This document shows, in pieces, positions 7,580-15,516 of a DNA stretch of 64,000 nt; position 1 is the stretch's first letter, and every line of letters begins with the position of its first letter. The notes beneath the pieces were generated by a model, which was not told where the DNA came from, made no database searches, and worked only from the letters and a program-made list of their open reading frames with translations. A program made the position numbers and the translations under genes. Source of the stretch: Streptomyces sp. DG2A-72 (lineage in GTDB: Bacteria > Actinomycetota > Actinomycetes > Streptomycetales > Streptomycetaceae); the NCBI RefSeq assembly GCF_030499575.1, contig NZ_JASTLC010000001.1, forward strand, positions 7,030,001 to 7,094,000, given 5' to 3'.

Positions 7580-8227
7580 CTAAGGTCGCGGCTCGATGAT
7601 CACAGAGTGTCCCTCCGCCAGGACTGCCGCCAGGAACTCGGCCGCGGCTGCTTGGTCGGCACCAGTGAATGTTCGTGCTGCGGGCGGGGCCTTGTGTGGC
7701 GGCTGGGAGAGGGGCTCTCTTTGCCTGCGCCCACGTGGTTTCTGCGGGGCGCGGTGACCTGTACGCAGCAGCTCGACCTCGGACGAGAGGATGGTGCGCT
7801 GCCGCTGTTGCGCATCATCCACGATGGTCTCCAGGAGCCAGAGAGGGGACCCGGAGAGGGTCAAGTCAGCCTCGGCGATTTGGCGCCGGTTACGCCATCG
7901 GGAGATCGCCTGCGCGTCCCGCGCGAGGACGCGGGCGGCCTCCTGGATGCCGAGGATGACGGGCAGGTCCTCCTTGTCCTGGACCGCGTAGCCGCGGGGG
8001 ATGCCGGTCTTGTAGGAGGCCAGCCGGTCTCGCGCCACGTGGCGGTCGCCGACGCCGTCTAGCCGCATTACCGTCGCCAGCAGCCAGTACGGGTTGCCGG
8101 ACGCGACCAGGTCAGGTGCGGCGAGGGCACCCTCTGTCCGCCATTTCTGCGATGTTTGGCGCTCCACTCGATAGAGGGAGGCGATTTCGGCATGGCCCAG
8201 CAGGAACGGGACCCGCACCTGTGCCAT
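7580..8227 (-). CDS. Protein with two tandem helix-turn-helix repeats
   Basis: 215 residues from the ATG at 8227; an alternative ATG at 8242 adds five. The sequence contains two similar units of about 45 residues. The first has Gly-His-Ala-Glu-Ile-Ala-Ser-Leu-Tyr then Gln-Lys-Trp and ends Ser-Gly-Asn-Pro-Tyr-Trp-Leu-Leu. The second has Gly-Ile-Gln-Glu-Ala-Ala-Arg-Val-Leu then Ser-Arg-Trp and ends Ser-Gly-Ser-Pro-Leu-Trp-Leu-Leu. Each looks like a MerR/excisionase-type helix-turn-helix. The Arg/Pro-rich tail is probably disordered. It is the last gene of the helicase/GHKL/PLD operon, 85 bases after the PLD gene. It may recruit the complex to DNA or regulate the operon. Confidence 0.6.
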   Translation of the reverse strand: MAQVRVPFLLGHAEIASLYRVERQTSQKWRTEGALAAPDLVASGNPYWLLATVMRLDGVGDRHVARDRLASYKTGIPRGYAVQDKEDLPVILGIQEAARVLARDAQAISRWRNRRQIAEADLTLSGSPLWLLETIVDDAQQRQRTILSSEVELLRTGHRAPQKPRGRRQREPLSQPPHKAPPAARTFTGADQAAAAEFLAAVLAEGHSVIIEPRP

Positions 8228-8312
8228 GAGGGGCCTTCCCATCACCTTCGTCTCCGTGGGGTGGCGATGAGTGGGGGAGTTGCTCCGCCGCCCTACGCCG
8301 TGCACGCAGATC

Positions 8313-9209
8313 TTAGGTGTGCTCCCGTCCTGGCCGCAGCTCCCACGAGCCCACCTCGGTGTAATAGCGGCCGAAGTGCTGCAACCAGGCCGCGAGGGTC
8401 TCCGTCGTCCTCCGTGCCTGGTCTTCCGGGTCTCCTGTCCGGTCCACGATGGCCTTCTCGAGCTCGATGTTGCTGAGGCGCTCGCCGACGAGCAGCTTGT
8501 GGAGTTCTGGGATGGCGTGCAGCCGAGCTTCGACCGCCGCGTTGAAGTCGTGCTCCGCCAAACCTGCCGGGACATCGAGCATGGCAAGGTCCTGGATGAT
8601 GCCGGCCTCAACCGGCGAGGTGAATCGCGTTCGCCCGCTGTAGAGCGCGAACACGTTCTCCGGGCGCCTCGTCTCCGGGTACCAAAGGGGGGCGGGTCCA
8701 CCCTCGGCCGGGGGCGCGATGCGTTCCTCCTTCAGAAGTTCTGCCTGCTTCCGGACAAGGGCGGCCACCACGGGTGTGGCCGCTGTCGAGCGGGACTCGA
8801 TCAGACTGAGAACGCGCTGCACTTCGAGATGCGTGACGGGCGCATCCAGCAAGAGCTCCACGTTGGCGTTGGGGACTCGGCCGGTGGCCTTGCCGGTCAG
8901 GTTCGCGGATCCGACCAGGCATCGGTCGTCGGCGACGTAGATCTTGGCATGCAGCGAGGGGCAGAGAGTGATCTGCACGCGTTCGTCCCGCTCCGCCGCC
9001 TCGATGATCTCGGGATCGGAGACTCCGGCGGCTACCTCCGCCGGAGTCCAGCGCGTGACGCATTCGATCGTCTCCACCGAGGCCGGCACCGAGGCAAGGA
9101 TTTCCTCAAAGACGGCCTTCTTGATGAAGGGCGCCACGAGGATCACTCGCGCGGTGGCGCCCTTCACCAGGTCGGCTATCTGCTGCCAGACGTGGTCCGG
9201 CTGCGTCAC
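8313..9209 (-). CDS. Phospholipase-D-superfamily nuclease
   Basis: 298 residues. A single HKD motif lies at residues 87-103: His87-x-Lys89, Asp94, Gly100-Ser101, Asn103. The preceding Arg-Val-Ile-Leu-Val-Ala-Pro-Phe strand is typical of PLD folds such as BfiI, DrmC and other restriction nucleases, so it probably acts as a dimer. The start at 9209 overlaps the stop of the upstream GHKL gene by 4 bases, showing coupling. Within the operon it is the likely DNA-cutting subunit. The C-terminal half is helical with no domain that I know. Assignment as the nuclease of a PT-dependent restriction module is inference from context. Confidence 0.8.
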   Translation of the reverse strand: MTQPDHVWQQIADLVKGATARVILVAPFIKKAVFEEILASVPASVETIECVTRWTPAEVAAGVSDPEIIEAAERDERVQITLCPSLHAKIYVADDRCLVGSANLTGKATGRVPNANVELLLDAPVTHLEVQRVLSLIESRSTAATPVVAALVRKQAELLKEERIAPPAEGGPAPLWYPETRRPENVFALYSGRTRFTSPVEAGIIQDLAMLDVPAGLAEHDFNAAVEARLHAIPELHKLLVGERLSNIELEKAIVDRTGDPEDQARRTTETLAAWLQHFGRYYTEVGSWELRPGREHT

Positions 9210-11101
9210 TCGTCATCGCTCCCGTCTTCGATGAAGTCACGGGCGTAACGGCCCCAGTCGCGCCGGGCGTCCGAGATCCTGGCGCGGTCCCGCTTGTTGG
9301 GGATCTCGTCCTCCATACGGGCCCAGGAGAAGACGAGGAGTTTGAAGGTGTCGGAAGCGCGGGTCAGGCGTTGGCGGAGTTCAGTCTCACTCGCGTCTTC
9401 GGGCACGTCTTCAAGGACGGTCATCAGCTCGCTGTGCAGCGGGTGTTCGGTGTTGAAGATCACCTGCAGCATGCCGGCCATGAGGTCGATGTTGAAGAAC
9501 GCCGTGGAGTCCTGCGGGCTGGAGATCCAGCGGACACGCCAGTCTTTCTCAAGCGCCTCGTCGACCATGGACTGGGCGGTGTCCTCGTCGAGGTGATGCC
9601 GCTCGGTGAGCGCCGCGAACTGCTCCTGGCGCTTGTCGTTCTCGGTGGCTTCCTCTGCCAGGCGGTCGGTCGTTCCCGTGTGGCCGTCCTCCTGCCGGCG
9701 CTTCACCGCGTCCGTGGCCTTGGACGTGACTACGTCGTCGTGGCGCTTCTTGCCTCCCCGGTTGCCCAGCGTGTGCTGCTTCAGCTTCCGCCGCATTTTG
9801 GGCAGGAGGTTCTTCTCCAGGTAGAGCGCAAGATCGATCAGGGGCAGGCGCGGGTCGCCGAATTCGGCGATGCGGTCCTTGAACGCCTTGGGCGTCTCGT
9901 CCCCCTCGGCCTCGGCCGTCCAGTCGAAGTGGGCGAGAGACGAGAAGACCGTGGCGGTCTGCTTGTTGTTCGTGACGCCGAAGATGTCGTCGAGCTCCGG
10001 GGGGAATTCCACCTCGATGCCCCACCAGCGCTCGACGGGGTCGTACCCGATGGCCCACTTGGAATCGAGGTCAAGCTCGCGCCCCTGCCGGACCAGGGAA
10101 ATCCCGATGTTCCGACGAGCATGCTGACCCCACGGGTGGAAACCGGCGTCGCGGTTGGGGTTCGCGTTGTCGGGCCACGGGTGACCTTCGACGTCGGCGC
10201 GGCGGGCCTCGGGCCGGGCGATGGATGCCCGCACCTTCACGTTGTGCTTCGTCCCGTCGACCGTGATCGGGAAGTTGGCGACCCCGGGTTCCTTCTCGTT
10301 GCCCATGTCGAAGGGCTCGAACATGGGCTTGTTCCCGAACGGCGGCGGCGTCCCGGTTGAGTCCATCAGGTACAGGGGATCGTTGGGCTCGGCGAAGTAC
10401 GCCCCGTTGTCCCCTTCGAGGACCTTTCCTTCGCGGACCGGCGCCATCTTGATCTCCACCTTGCCGTCGTGGAGGTAGTGCCGGTACACACGGCCGATCA
10501 GCTCAGCAGTGTTCCGCAGGGTGGCGCCGGCGCCGTGCCATTTGACTCGGTCAAGGTCCGACCAGACCACGAGGGTGCCGGTGGTGCCCAGCGGTGCCTC
10601 GCTGAGGTCGCTCCAGTACTCCGGCACGGGGCGGTGTACGGGACTGGGGACGTCGTCGAGTCCGCCGTTGATCTCCTCAAGATCGAGGTAGGTGTACATG
10701 GCGTTCGGGGACCCATTGGTCCAGGACCAGACCTCGACCTTGGTGCACTGGGACATACTGGAGTTGGGCAGCCCCATGCCGAAGCGCCCGATGCGGTTGC
10801 GGTCGCCCCCGAGGCCATCGCCGTACTTCAGGGCGCGCCGCAGGAGTTCGGCGTCCATGCCCTTGCCGTTGTCGAGGACGGCTATGGCGTCCACCCGGTG
10901 CCTCGTCTGGGTGGCGCCCTGCACCGGGCTCTCACAGGCGAAGACCTGAACCAGTGTGGCTTCCGCGTCGATGCTGTTGTCGATCAGCTCGGCGAGCGCG
11001 TAGGCGGTGTTCTTGTAGCCGCTGTCGCGCATGGCCTTGACGGTCAGCGAAGGGCTGACGATCCGGTATTTGCTTCCCTCGCCGGTCACGCGGTCTCCCA
11101 T
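9206..11101 (-). CDS. GHKL (HSP90-type) ATPase, PT-associated effector candidate
   Basis: 631 residues from the ATG at 11101, which overlaps the helicase stop by 16 bases; a GTG overlapping by 4 is also possible. The ATP-binding Bergerat motifs are clear: Glu-Leu-Ile-Asp-Asn-Ser-Ile-Asp-Ala (residues 38-46), Val-Leu-Asp-Asn-Gly-Lys-Gly-Met-Asp (about 72-80) and Gly-Arg-Phe-Gly-Met-Gly (about 100). A Lys/Arg-rich stretch follows the middle domain. Such MORC/HSP90-like ATPases occur in several defence systems together with a helicase and a nuclease. The order helicase, GHKL ATPase, PLD nuclease beside an sspABCD operon suggests an SspFGH-like module. I do not assign individual letters. Confidence 0.8.
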   Translation of the reverse strand: MGDRVTGEGSKYRIVSPSLTVKAMRDSGYKNTAYALAELIDNSIDAEATLVQVFACESPVQGATQTRHRVDAIAVLDNGKGMDAELLRRALKYGDGLGGDRNRIGRFGMGLPNSSMSQCTKVEVWSWTNGSPNAMYTYLDLEEINGGLDDVPSPVHRPVPEYWSDLSEAPLGTTGTLVVWSDLDRVKWHGAGATLRNTAELIGRVYRHYLHDGKVEIKMAPVREGKVLEGDNGAYFAEPNDPLYLMDSTGTPPPFGNKPMFEPFDMGNEKEPGVANFPITVDGTKHNVKVRASIARPEARRADVEGHPWPDNANPNRDAGFHPWGQHARRNIGISLVRQGRELDLDSKWAIGYDPVERWWGIEVEFPPELDDIFGVTNNKQTATVFSSLAHFDWTAEAEGDETPKAFKDRIAEFGDPRLPLIDLALYLEKNLLPKMRRKLKQHTLGNRGGKKRHDDVVTSKATDAVKRRQEDGHTGTTDRLAEEATENDKRQEQFAALTERHHLDEDTAQSMVDEALEKDWRVRWISSPQDSTAFFNIDLMAGMLQVIFNTEHPLHSELMTVLEDVPEDASETELRQRLTRASDTFKLLVFSWARMEDEIPNKRDRARISDARRDWGRYARDFIEDGSDDE

Positions 11102-12714
11102 ACGTCTTCCCAGTTGGTGAATGCCTCGGCCACGTCTCCGAACCCGGGCAGCTCCGGGTCGACGACGGTGACGATCTCGCAGGTGGCGGTTCCGCCGGCC
11201 TTGGGGCCGCGGATGACCCGGCCGACCATCTGGCTGTACAGGACCAGCGACTTGGTCGGTCGGGCGATGACGGCAGCACTGGCCGCCGGGGCATCGAAGC
11301 CTGTGGTCAGGACCCCGAAGTTGCACAGAATCATGGGGCGTCGGCCGGCGCCCTTGAAGCGTCTGATGGCATCGTTCCGGTGCCGGGGAGAGGACTCGCC
11401 GGTGACGAAGTCGGCATCGAGGCCGAGCGCCGACAGGACGGCGGCGATCAGGCGGCAATGGTCAACGGAGGCCGCGAATACCAGGATCCTGCGGTGCTGG
11501 CGTTCCAGTAGCTCCAGCACGGTCTGGACGACCTTGAGGTTCCACTGCTCGTCGCTGGCCAGCGACGCGATGATGTCCGACGGGATGTCGAAGGACTTCG
11601 CGAGCAGTTGCTGATCGCGTGCGGACAGATGCAGGCCGGCTTCGGAGGCGACGGTCTTCATGATGGGCTTGGCCAGGTAGCCCTGTTCGATGAGGGCGGT
11701 TACCGGGTTGCTGTATCCGTCGATCTGCAGCATGACCTTCTGGCGGGCGAAGAAGTCCGACAGCCGCTCATCCTGCGTGACGTCCGCCCAGGTCCGGCCG
11801 GGGGTGGCCGTCAGGCCCAGCAAGCTGGCATCGGGGCGGATGGTGAGGGCGTCCACCACTCGCTGGTAGGTCGGCGCGATGATCTGATGAGCCTCGTCGA
11901 AGACTGTGAGAGTGCTGCGCGATGCGAGTTTGCGGAGCAGCTCCGGATCGCTTTTGTCTGCGGAGACGGCCTTCTCCAGCCCCAGGATGACAAGGCCGTC
12001 TGTCAGCGCCTCCACATCGGTGGGCGCCTCACCCCACATCCGGACGACCGCAATCGGACGGTCGCCGAGCTTGGACCACGCGCGCTCGAACTCCGCAGCC
12101 GCCTGCTCCAGCAGTTCCTGCCCACGCGCCAGCCAGACCACGAGCGTGGACTCGTGCTGCCGCAGATGGTCGGCGATCAGGTTCATTCCGGTGCGGGTCT
12201 TGCCCACGCCTGTCGGCAGGTGAAGGACAACCCGCCGCGGCCCGTCGTACAGCAACTCCTTCACGCGTGCGGCTGCGCGCCGTTGGTGCGGGAACAGCCC
12301 GTACTCGGGTTCGGAGTCTTGCCGAAAGAGCGGGGGCAGCGCAGGCGCCCTGTCGACGCTGAAGCCGAAGAACTCCAGCAGCTCCCGCTGTTGCTCACTC
12401 GCCCACTTCAGACCGTTCAGGTAGACCAGGGCATTGGTGCCCGCGCCATCCGCCCCAAGACGTTGGGCAAGCTCTGTCTGCTTGTCGGCGGGCAGGAGCC
12501 GCAGCAGCTCCTCGCGGTCTATCTGATTGGACACGAGCTTCTCGGCGTCCACCGCCACGGCAGCGACTGCTCGGAGCCGCTCATCGCCGGCGCTTCCGCC
12601 GTCGATGAGGTCGAGCAGAGCGCACATGTGCTTGCCGAGCCGCTCGCGGATGTACGGCATGGGAGCGCTGTCCAGCACGGCTTGGAAGGACAGGCCAGGC
12701 GACCACGCTGTCAT
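11086..12714 (-). CDS. SF2 DEAD/DEAH helicase, PT-system restriction-type
   Basis: 542 residues. Superfamily 2 motifs in order: Walker A His-Leu-Pro-Thr-Gly-Val-Gly-Lys-Thr, DEAH box Val-Phe-Asp-Glu-Ala-His-Gln, motif III Gly-Leu-Thr-Ala-Thr-Pro-Gly, motif VI Gln-Met-Val-Gly-Arg-Val-Ile-Arg. The about 150 residues before the helicase core are specific to this protein. Length and layout fit the helicase family reported beside dnd clusters as the DNA phosphorothioation system restriction enzyme (TIGR04095 type), more distantly type I/III restriction subunits. It is the first gene of a four-gene operon that is divergent from sspABCD across a 459-base control region. It probably translocates on or unwinds unmodified DNA for the nuclease. 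Confidence 0.8.
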   Translation of the reverse strand: MTAWSPGLSFQAVLDSAPMPYIRERLGKHMCALLDLIDGGSAGDERLRAVAAVAVDAEKLVSNQIDREELLRLLPADKQTELAQRLGADGAGTNALVYLNGLKWASEQQRELLEFFGFSVDRAPALPPLFRQDSEPEYGLFPHQRRAAARVKELLYDGPRRVVLHLPTGVGKTRTGMNLIADHLRQHESTLVVWLARGQELLEQAAAEFERAWSKLGDRPIAVVRMWGEAPTDVEALTDGLVILGLEKAVSADKSDPELLRKLASRSTLTVFDEAHQIIAPTYQRVVDALTIRPDASLLGLTATPGRTWADVTQDERLSDFFARQKVMLQIDGYSNPVTALIEQGYLAKPIMKTVASEAGLHLSARDQQLLAKSFDIPSDIIASLASDEQWNLKVVQTVLELLERQHRRILVFAASVDHCRLIAAVLSALGLDADFVTGESSPRHRNDAIRRFKGAGRRPMILCNFGVLTTGFDAPAASAAVIARPTKSLVLYSQMVGRVIRGPKAGGTATCEIVTVVDPELPGFGDVAEAFTNWEDVWETA

Positions 12715-13173
12715 CGATTCACCACCCCTGCGGAACAGGGGAGATTTCCCCCAATGTCTGAATGACCGTCAACTTGCGGAGCCCCCGCCTCAGTTCTGTG
12801 CATGCAGAGCTGCCCGCAACTCTGAGTCGCCCCAGAGTTACAGTGCCCGATCACCATAAACCCACGCACTGACACTCGGGTCTCAGCGATTGATATTCGC
12901 AGCTCAGAGGCGCTGATGAAGTGCGGCAGGCCCCATAGAGGATCCCGTGCGGCCTCTGTGCCGATGCCCTTTCCCGATATGGGTTGCAGGCGCTCAAGCC
13001 ATAGGGAACATTAGTTCGAGTTACAGTTTGCGTTCCGGCCGAGCGTCGGTTTCGCGGGCTGATCGATCTCGATCGTTACGATCGCGACTCACTCCTGGTG
13101 CTGCCCCCGGTGCACACGTCCGGGTTCCACCAGGAGTAGATTGTGTGCGGTGCTGAGCGAGACGAGGTGGGGC
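12715..13173. promoter_or_regulatory. Divergent control region between effector and modification operons
   Basis: No gene. AT content rises relative to the flanks. GAGTTACAGT occurs twice as a direct repeat (12835-12844 and 13018-13027). CGATCG-TTA-CGATCG forms a palindrome at about 13070-13084. ACTCCTGGTG (13091-13100) and CACCAGGAGT (13128-13137) form a perfect 10-bp stem with a 27-base loop just ahead of the desulfurase start. These are credible operators or leader structures that would let one regulator balance modification against restriction. Confidence 0.5.
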
Positions 13174-14358
13174 ATGAGGGATGAGTCTGATGGGCCGGTT
13201 TCGGCGTATCTCGACTACAACGCGACGGCGCCAATTCGGCCCGAGGCGTTGGCGGCCGTTATGGACGCCCTGCAGGCCGTCGGTAACGCGTCGAGTGTGC
13301 ATCACCCCGGCCGGGACGCCGCCCGTCGCGTAGAGGTCGCTCGTCGGCACCTTGCTGACCTGCTGAACTGCTCGCCGGGGGAGATCATCTTCACGTCGGG
13401 GGCAACCGAAGCGAACAATCTCGCGCTGCGCGCGGCTCACCGCCGCGGGGCCCGGATTGTGACGAGTGGTGCAGAGCACCCCGCGGTGCTGGAGACAGCC
13501 CGGGATCTGGCCCAAAACGAGCCGCGATCGCTGACCGTCTTGCCGATGCGGGCGGACGGCCTGGTGGAAACCGTGGCCCTGGAGGAAGAGCTCGGCCGGG
13601 GCGACATCGGTCTCGTCTCCCTGATGGCGGCCAATAATGAAACCGGGGTTCTCACCGACCTCACGCCAATCGTCAAGGCGGCGCATGCCGCGGGCGCGCT
13701 GGTCCACACGGACGCCACACAGATGATCGGCCGGCTGCCGCTGGACCTTTCCGAAGTGGACGTCGATCTTCTGTCCCTGTCGGCCCACAAGTTCGGCGGC
13801 CCTCAAGGCGTTGGCGCACTGTTCGTACGACGCGGTACACCGCTGCCGTACAGGCCGTTGATCACCGGTGGCGGGCAGGAGAAGGGGTGGAGGGCCGGCA
13901 CCCTCAACGTGCCCGGGATCGCCGGTGCCGGAGCTGCCGCTGCGGCCGTCAGCTGTGACCTTGCCGACGACGTCGCCCGCGTGACCCAACTGCGCGATCA
14001 GCTCGAGTACATGGTGACCACGGCTGTGGACGGATGCCGCATCAACGGGCAACAAGCCCCCCGCCTGCCCGGCGTGGCGAGCATCACCTTTGCGGGTGCC
14101 CCGGCTGACGCAGTCATGGCCGCCATGCCGCACATAGCCGCATCCGACGGAAGTGCCTGCGCCTCGGGAGCCCCAACTCCCAGCCATGTCTTGCTCGCCA
14201 TGGGGCTGAGCCGGGAGGAAGCAGAGTGCACTGTGCGCTTCTCCCTCGGCTACGCCACAACCGGGGACGAGATCGCCGCAGCCGCCGAGGCAGTGGTGCG
14301 TGCGGTCCACCAGGTGCGCGCCGCCATGGCAGCGACAGCCGGCGCGGCTGCTCACTGA
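13174..14358 (+). CDS. sspA: Cysteine desulfurase (SspA/DndA type)
   Basis: 394 residues from the ATG at 13174, preceded by GAGGTGGGG; a GTG at 13141 would add only 11 residues. It is a NifS/IscS-fold PLP enzyme: Tyr-Leu-Asp-Tyr-Asn-Ala-Thr-Ala near the start, PLP lysine in Leu-Ser-Ala-His-Lys-Phe-Gly-Gly-Pro, and the sulfur-accepting cysteine in Gly-Ser-Ala-Cys-Ala-Ser-Gly near residue 330. It takes sulfur from L-cysteine as an enzyme persulfide and would pass it to the PP-loop enzyme SspD. It is the first gene of a four-gene operon. The same enzyme class serves dnd and ssp systems; the following DUF4007 gene points to ssp. A housekeeping IscS-type role is less likely in this context. Confidence 0.88.
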   Translation: MRDESDGPVSAYLDYNATAPIRPEALAAVMDALQAVGNASSVHHPGRDAARRVEVARRHLADLLNCSPGEIIFTSGATEANNLALRAAHRRGARIVTSGAEHPAVLETARDLAQNEPRSLTVLPMRADGLVETVALEEELGRGDIGLVSLMAANNETGVLTDLTPIVKAAHAAGALVHTDATQMIGRLPLDLSEVDVDLLSLSAHKFGGPQGVGALFVRRGTPLPYRPLITGGGQEKGWRAGTLNVPGIAGAGAAAAAVSCDLADDVARVTQLRDQLEYMVTTAVDGCRINGQQAPRLPGVASITFAGAPADAVMAAMPHIAASDGSACASGAPTPSHVLLAMGLSREEAECTVRFSLGYATTGDEIAAAAEAVVRAVHQVRAAMAATAGAAAH

Positions 14359-14403
14359 CTCCAGCATTTCCCTTTATCTCTTCTTCATTTGAGAGGCCCT
14401 CGT

Positions 14404-15516
14404 ATGGCAGACAGCAGGCTCGCGGAAGCCGCACATTCCAGCTTCGCGCGCCATGAGACCTTCGCCCCCCGCTTCGGCTGGCTGCATAAGGCGTACATGC
14501 GGGTCAAGGAGAATCCGGGAGCTTTCCTCGCTGAAGAGGCCCCGGTCCGGCTCGGCGTGGGTAAGAACATGGTCCATGCCATGCGGTACTGGTCAAAGGC
14601 GTTCAAGCTCACCCGTGAGCACGGGGACCCGTCGGGTAAGACGAAGGCCCAGTACGCCTCCCCTACTTGGGAAGCGCGCTGGCTGCTCGACGAGGATGGC
14701 GCCGATCCCTACCTTGAGGAACCCGGCAGCCTGTGGCTGTTGCACTGGTGGCTCGTGTCGTCGCGGCCGGGCGCCAAATGCTGGGCCCCCGCGTGGTACA
14801 CGGCGTTTCACCTTGCTCCGTTCTCTCGCTTCACCGTCGCGGATATGACGCAGGTCGTGACGCGGCATGTCAACTTCTCCTTCAGTGATGGACCGGTGGA
14901 GGCGTCGATCACCCGGGATGTCGAGTGCCTGACCAAGATGTATGCGCGCACGCCTGTCGAACAGAGCGGTTCCCGCGCCACCTATGAAGACCTCTTGGCC
15001 TGCCCTTTCCGTGAGCTGGACTTGCTGACCTCTGTGGGCACCCGGGGCAAGCAGGAGTGGCAGTTCACCACTGGCACGCGCACCTCTCTCCCGGCCCACG
15101 TCCTGGTCTATGCGTGCCTCGACTATGCCGCCCGCGACACCGAGAGTTCCGGCTCCATCTCCCTGGCGCGGCTTGCCAACGAGCCCGGAGCGCCCGGTCG
15201 GGCCTTCCGGGTCCGCGAGCCTGAGATCGTCGCCGCCCTGGACAAGGTCGCCGTGGGTCGCCCGGAACTCAACCGGGTGGACGCCGTCGGCCAGCGGACC
15301 ATGTCCTTCTCCAGCGATCCGAGGGCGCTCGCCTGGGACATCCTCGACGAGCAGTACGACCACGTCACCCTGCGCCCCGGCTTTCCCACCCGGGACGAAT
15401 GGAGCGCGCAGTACCCGCTGTTGGCCGAAGCAGAGGAGGCCGAGAAGGCCGAGAAGGCTGAGAAGGCCGAACGCAAGCCCCAGGACCACCAGCTCACGAC
15501 TCAGGAGATCGCGTGA
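14404..15516 (+). CDS. sspB: DUF4007 protein, SspB-type PT nickase
   Basis: 370 residues from the ATG at 14404 with GAGAGG upstream. The start Ser-Phe-Ala-Arg-His-Glu-Thr-Phe-Ala-Pro-Arg-Phe-Gly-Trp-Leu is the hallmark of DUF4007, followed by Leu-Gly-Val-Gly-Lys-Asn-Met-Val near residue 45. In SspABCD systems this protein nicks DNA to open a site for sulfur insertion. The C terminus carries a Glu/Ala/Lys repeat (residues about 345-360) that may be a flexible linker or coiled coil. It overlaps sspC by 4 bases (GTGA), so the two are translationally coupled and probably partners. Confidence 0.88.
   Translation: MADSRLAEAAHSSFARHETFAPRFGWLHKAYMRVKENPGAFLAEEAPVRLGVGKNMVHAMRYWSKAFKLTREHGDPSGKTKAQYASPTWEARWLLDEDGADPYLEEPGSLWLLHWWLVSSRPGAKCWAPAWYTAFHLAPFSRFTVADMTQVVTRHVNFSFSDGPVEASITRDVECLTKMYARTPVEQSGSRATYEDLLACPFRELDLLTSVGTRGKQEWQFTTGTRTSLPAHVLVYACLDYAARDTESSGSISLARLANEPGAPGRAFRVREPEIVAALDKVAVGRPELNRVDAVGQRTMSFSSDPRALAWDILDEQYDHVTLRPGFPTRDEWSAQYPLLAEAEEAEKAEKAEKAERKPQDHQLTTQEIA

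Noticed and set aside
10498..11614. Several long plus-strand open frames opposite the GHKL and helicase genes
   Set aside because: They are typical high-GC shadows: no start-site signals, no motifs, while the minus strand carries complete motif sets.
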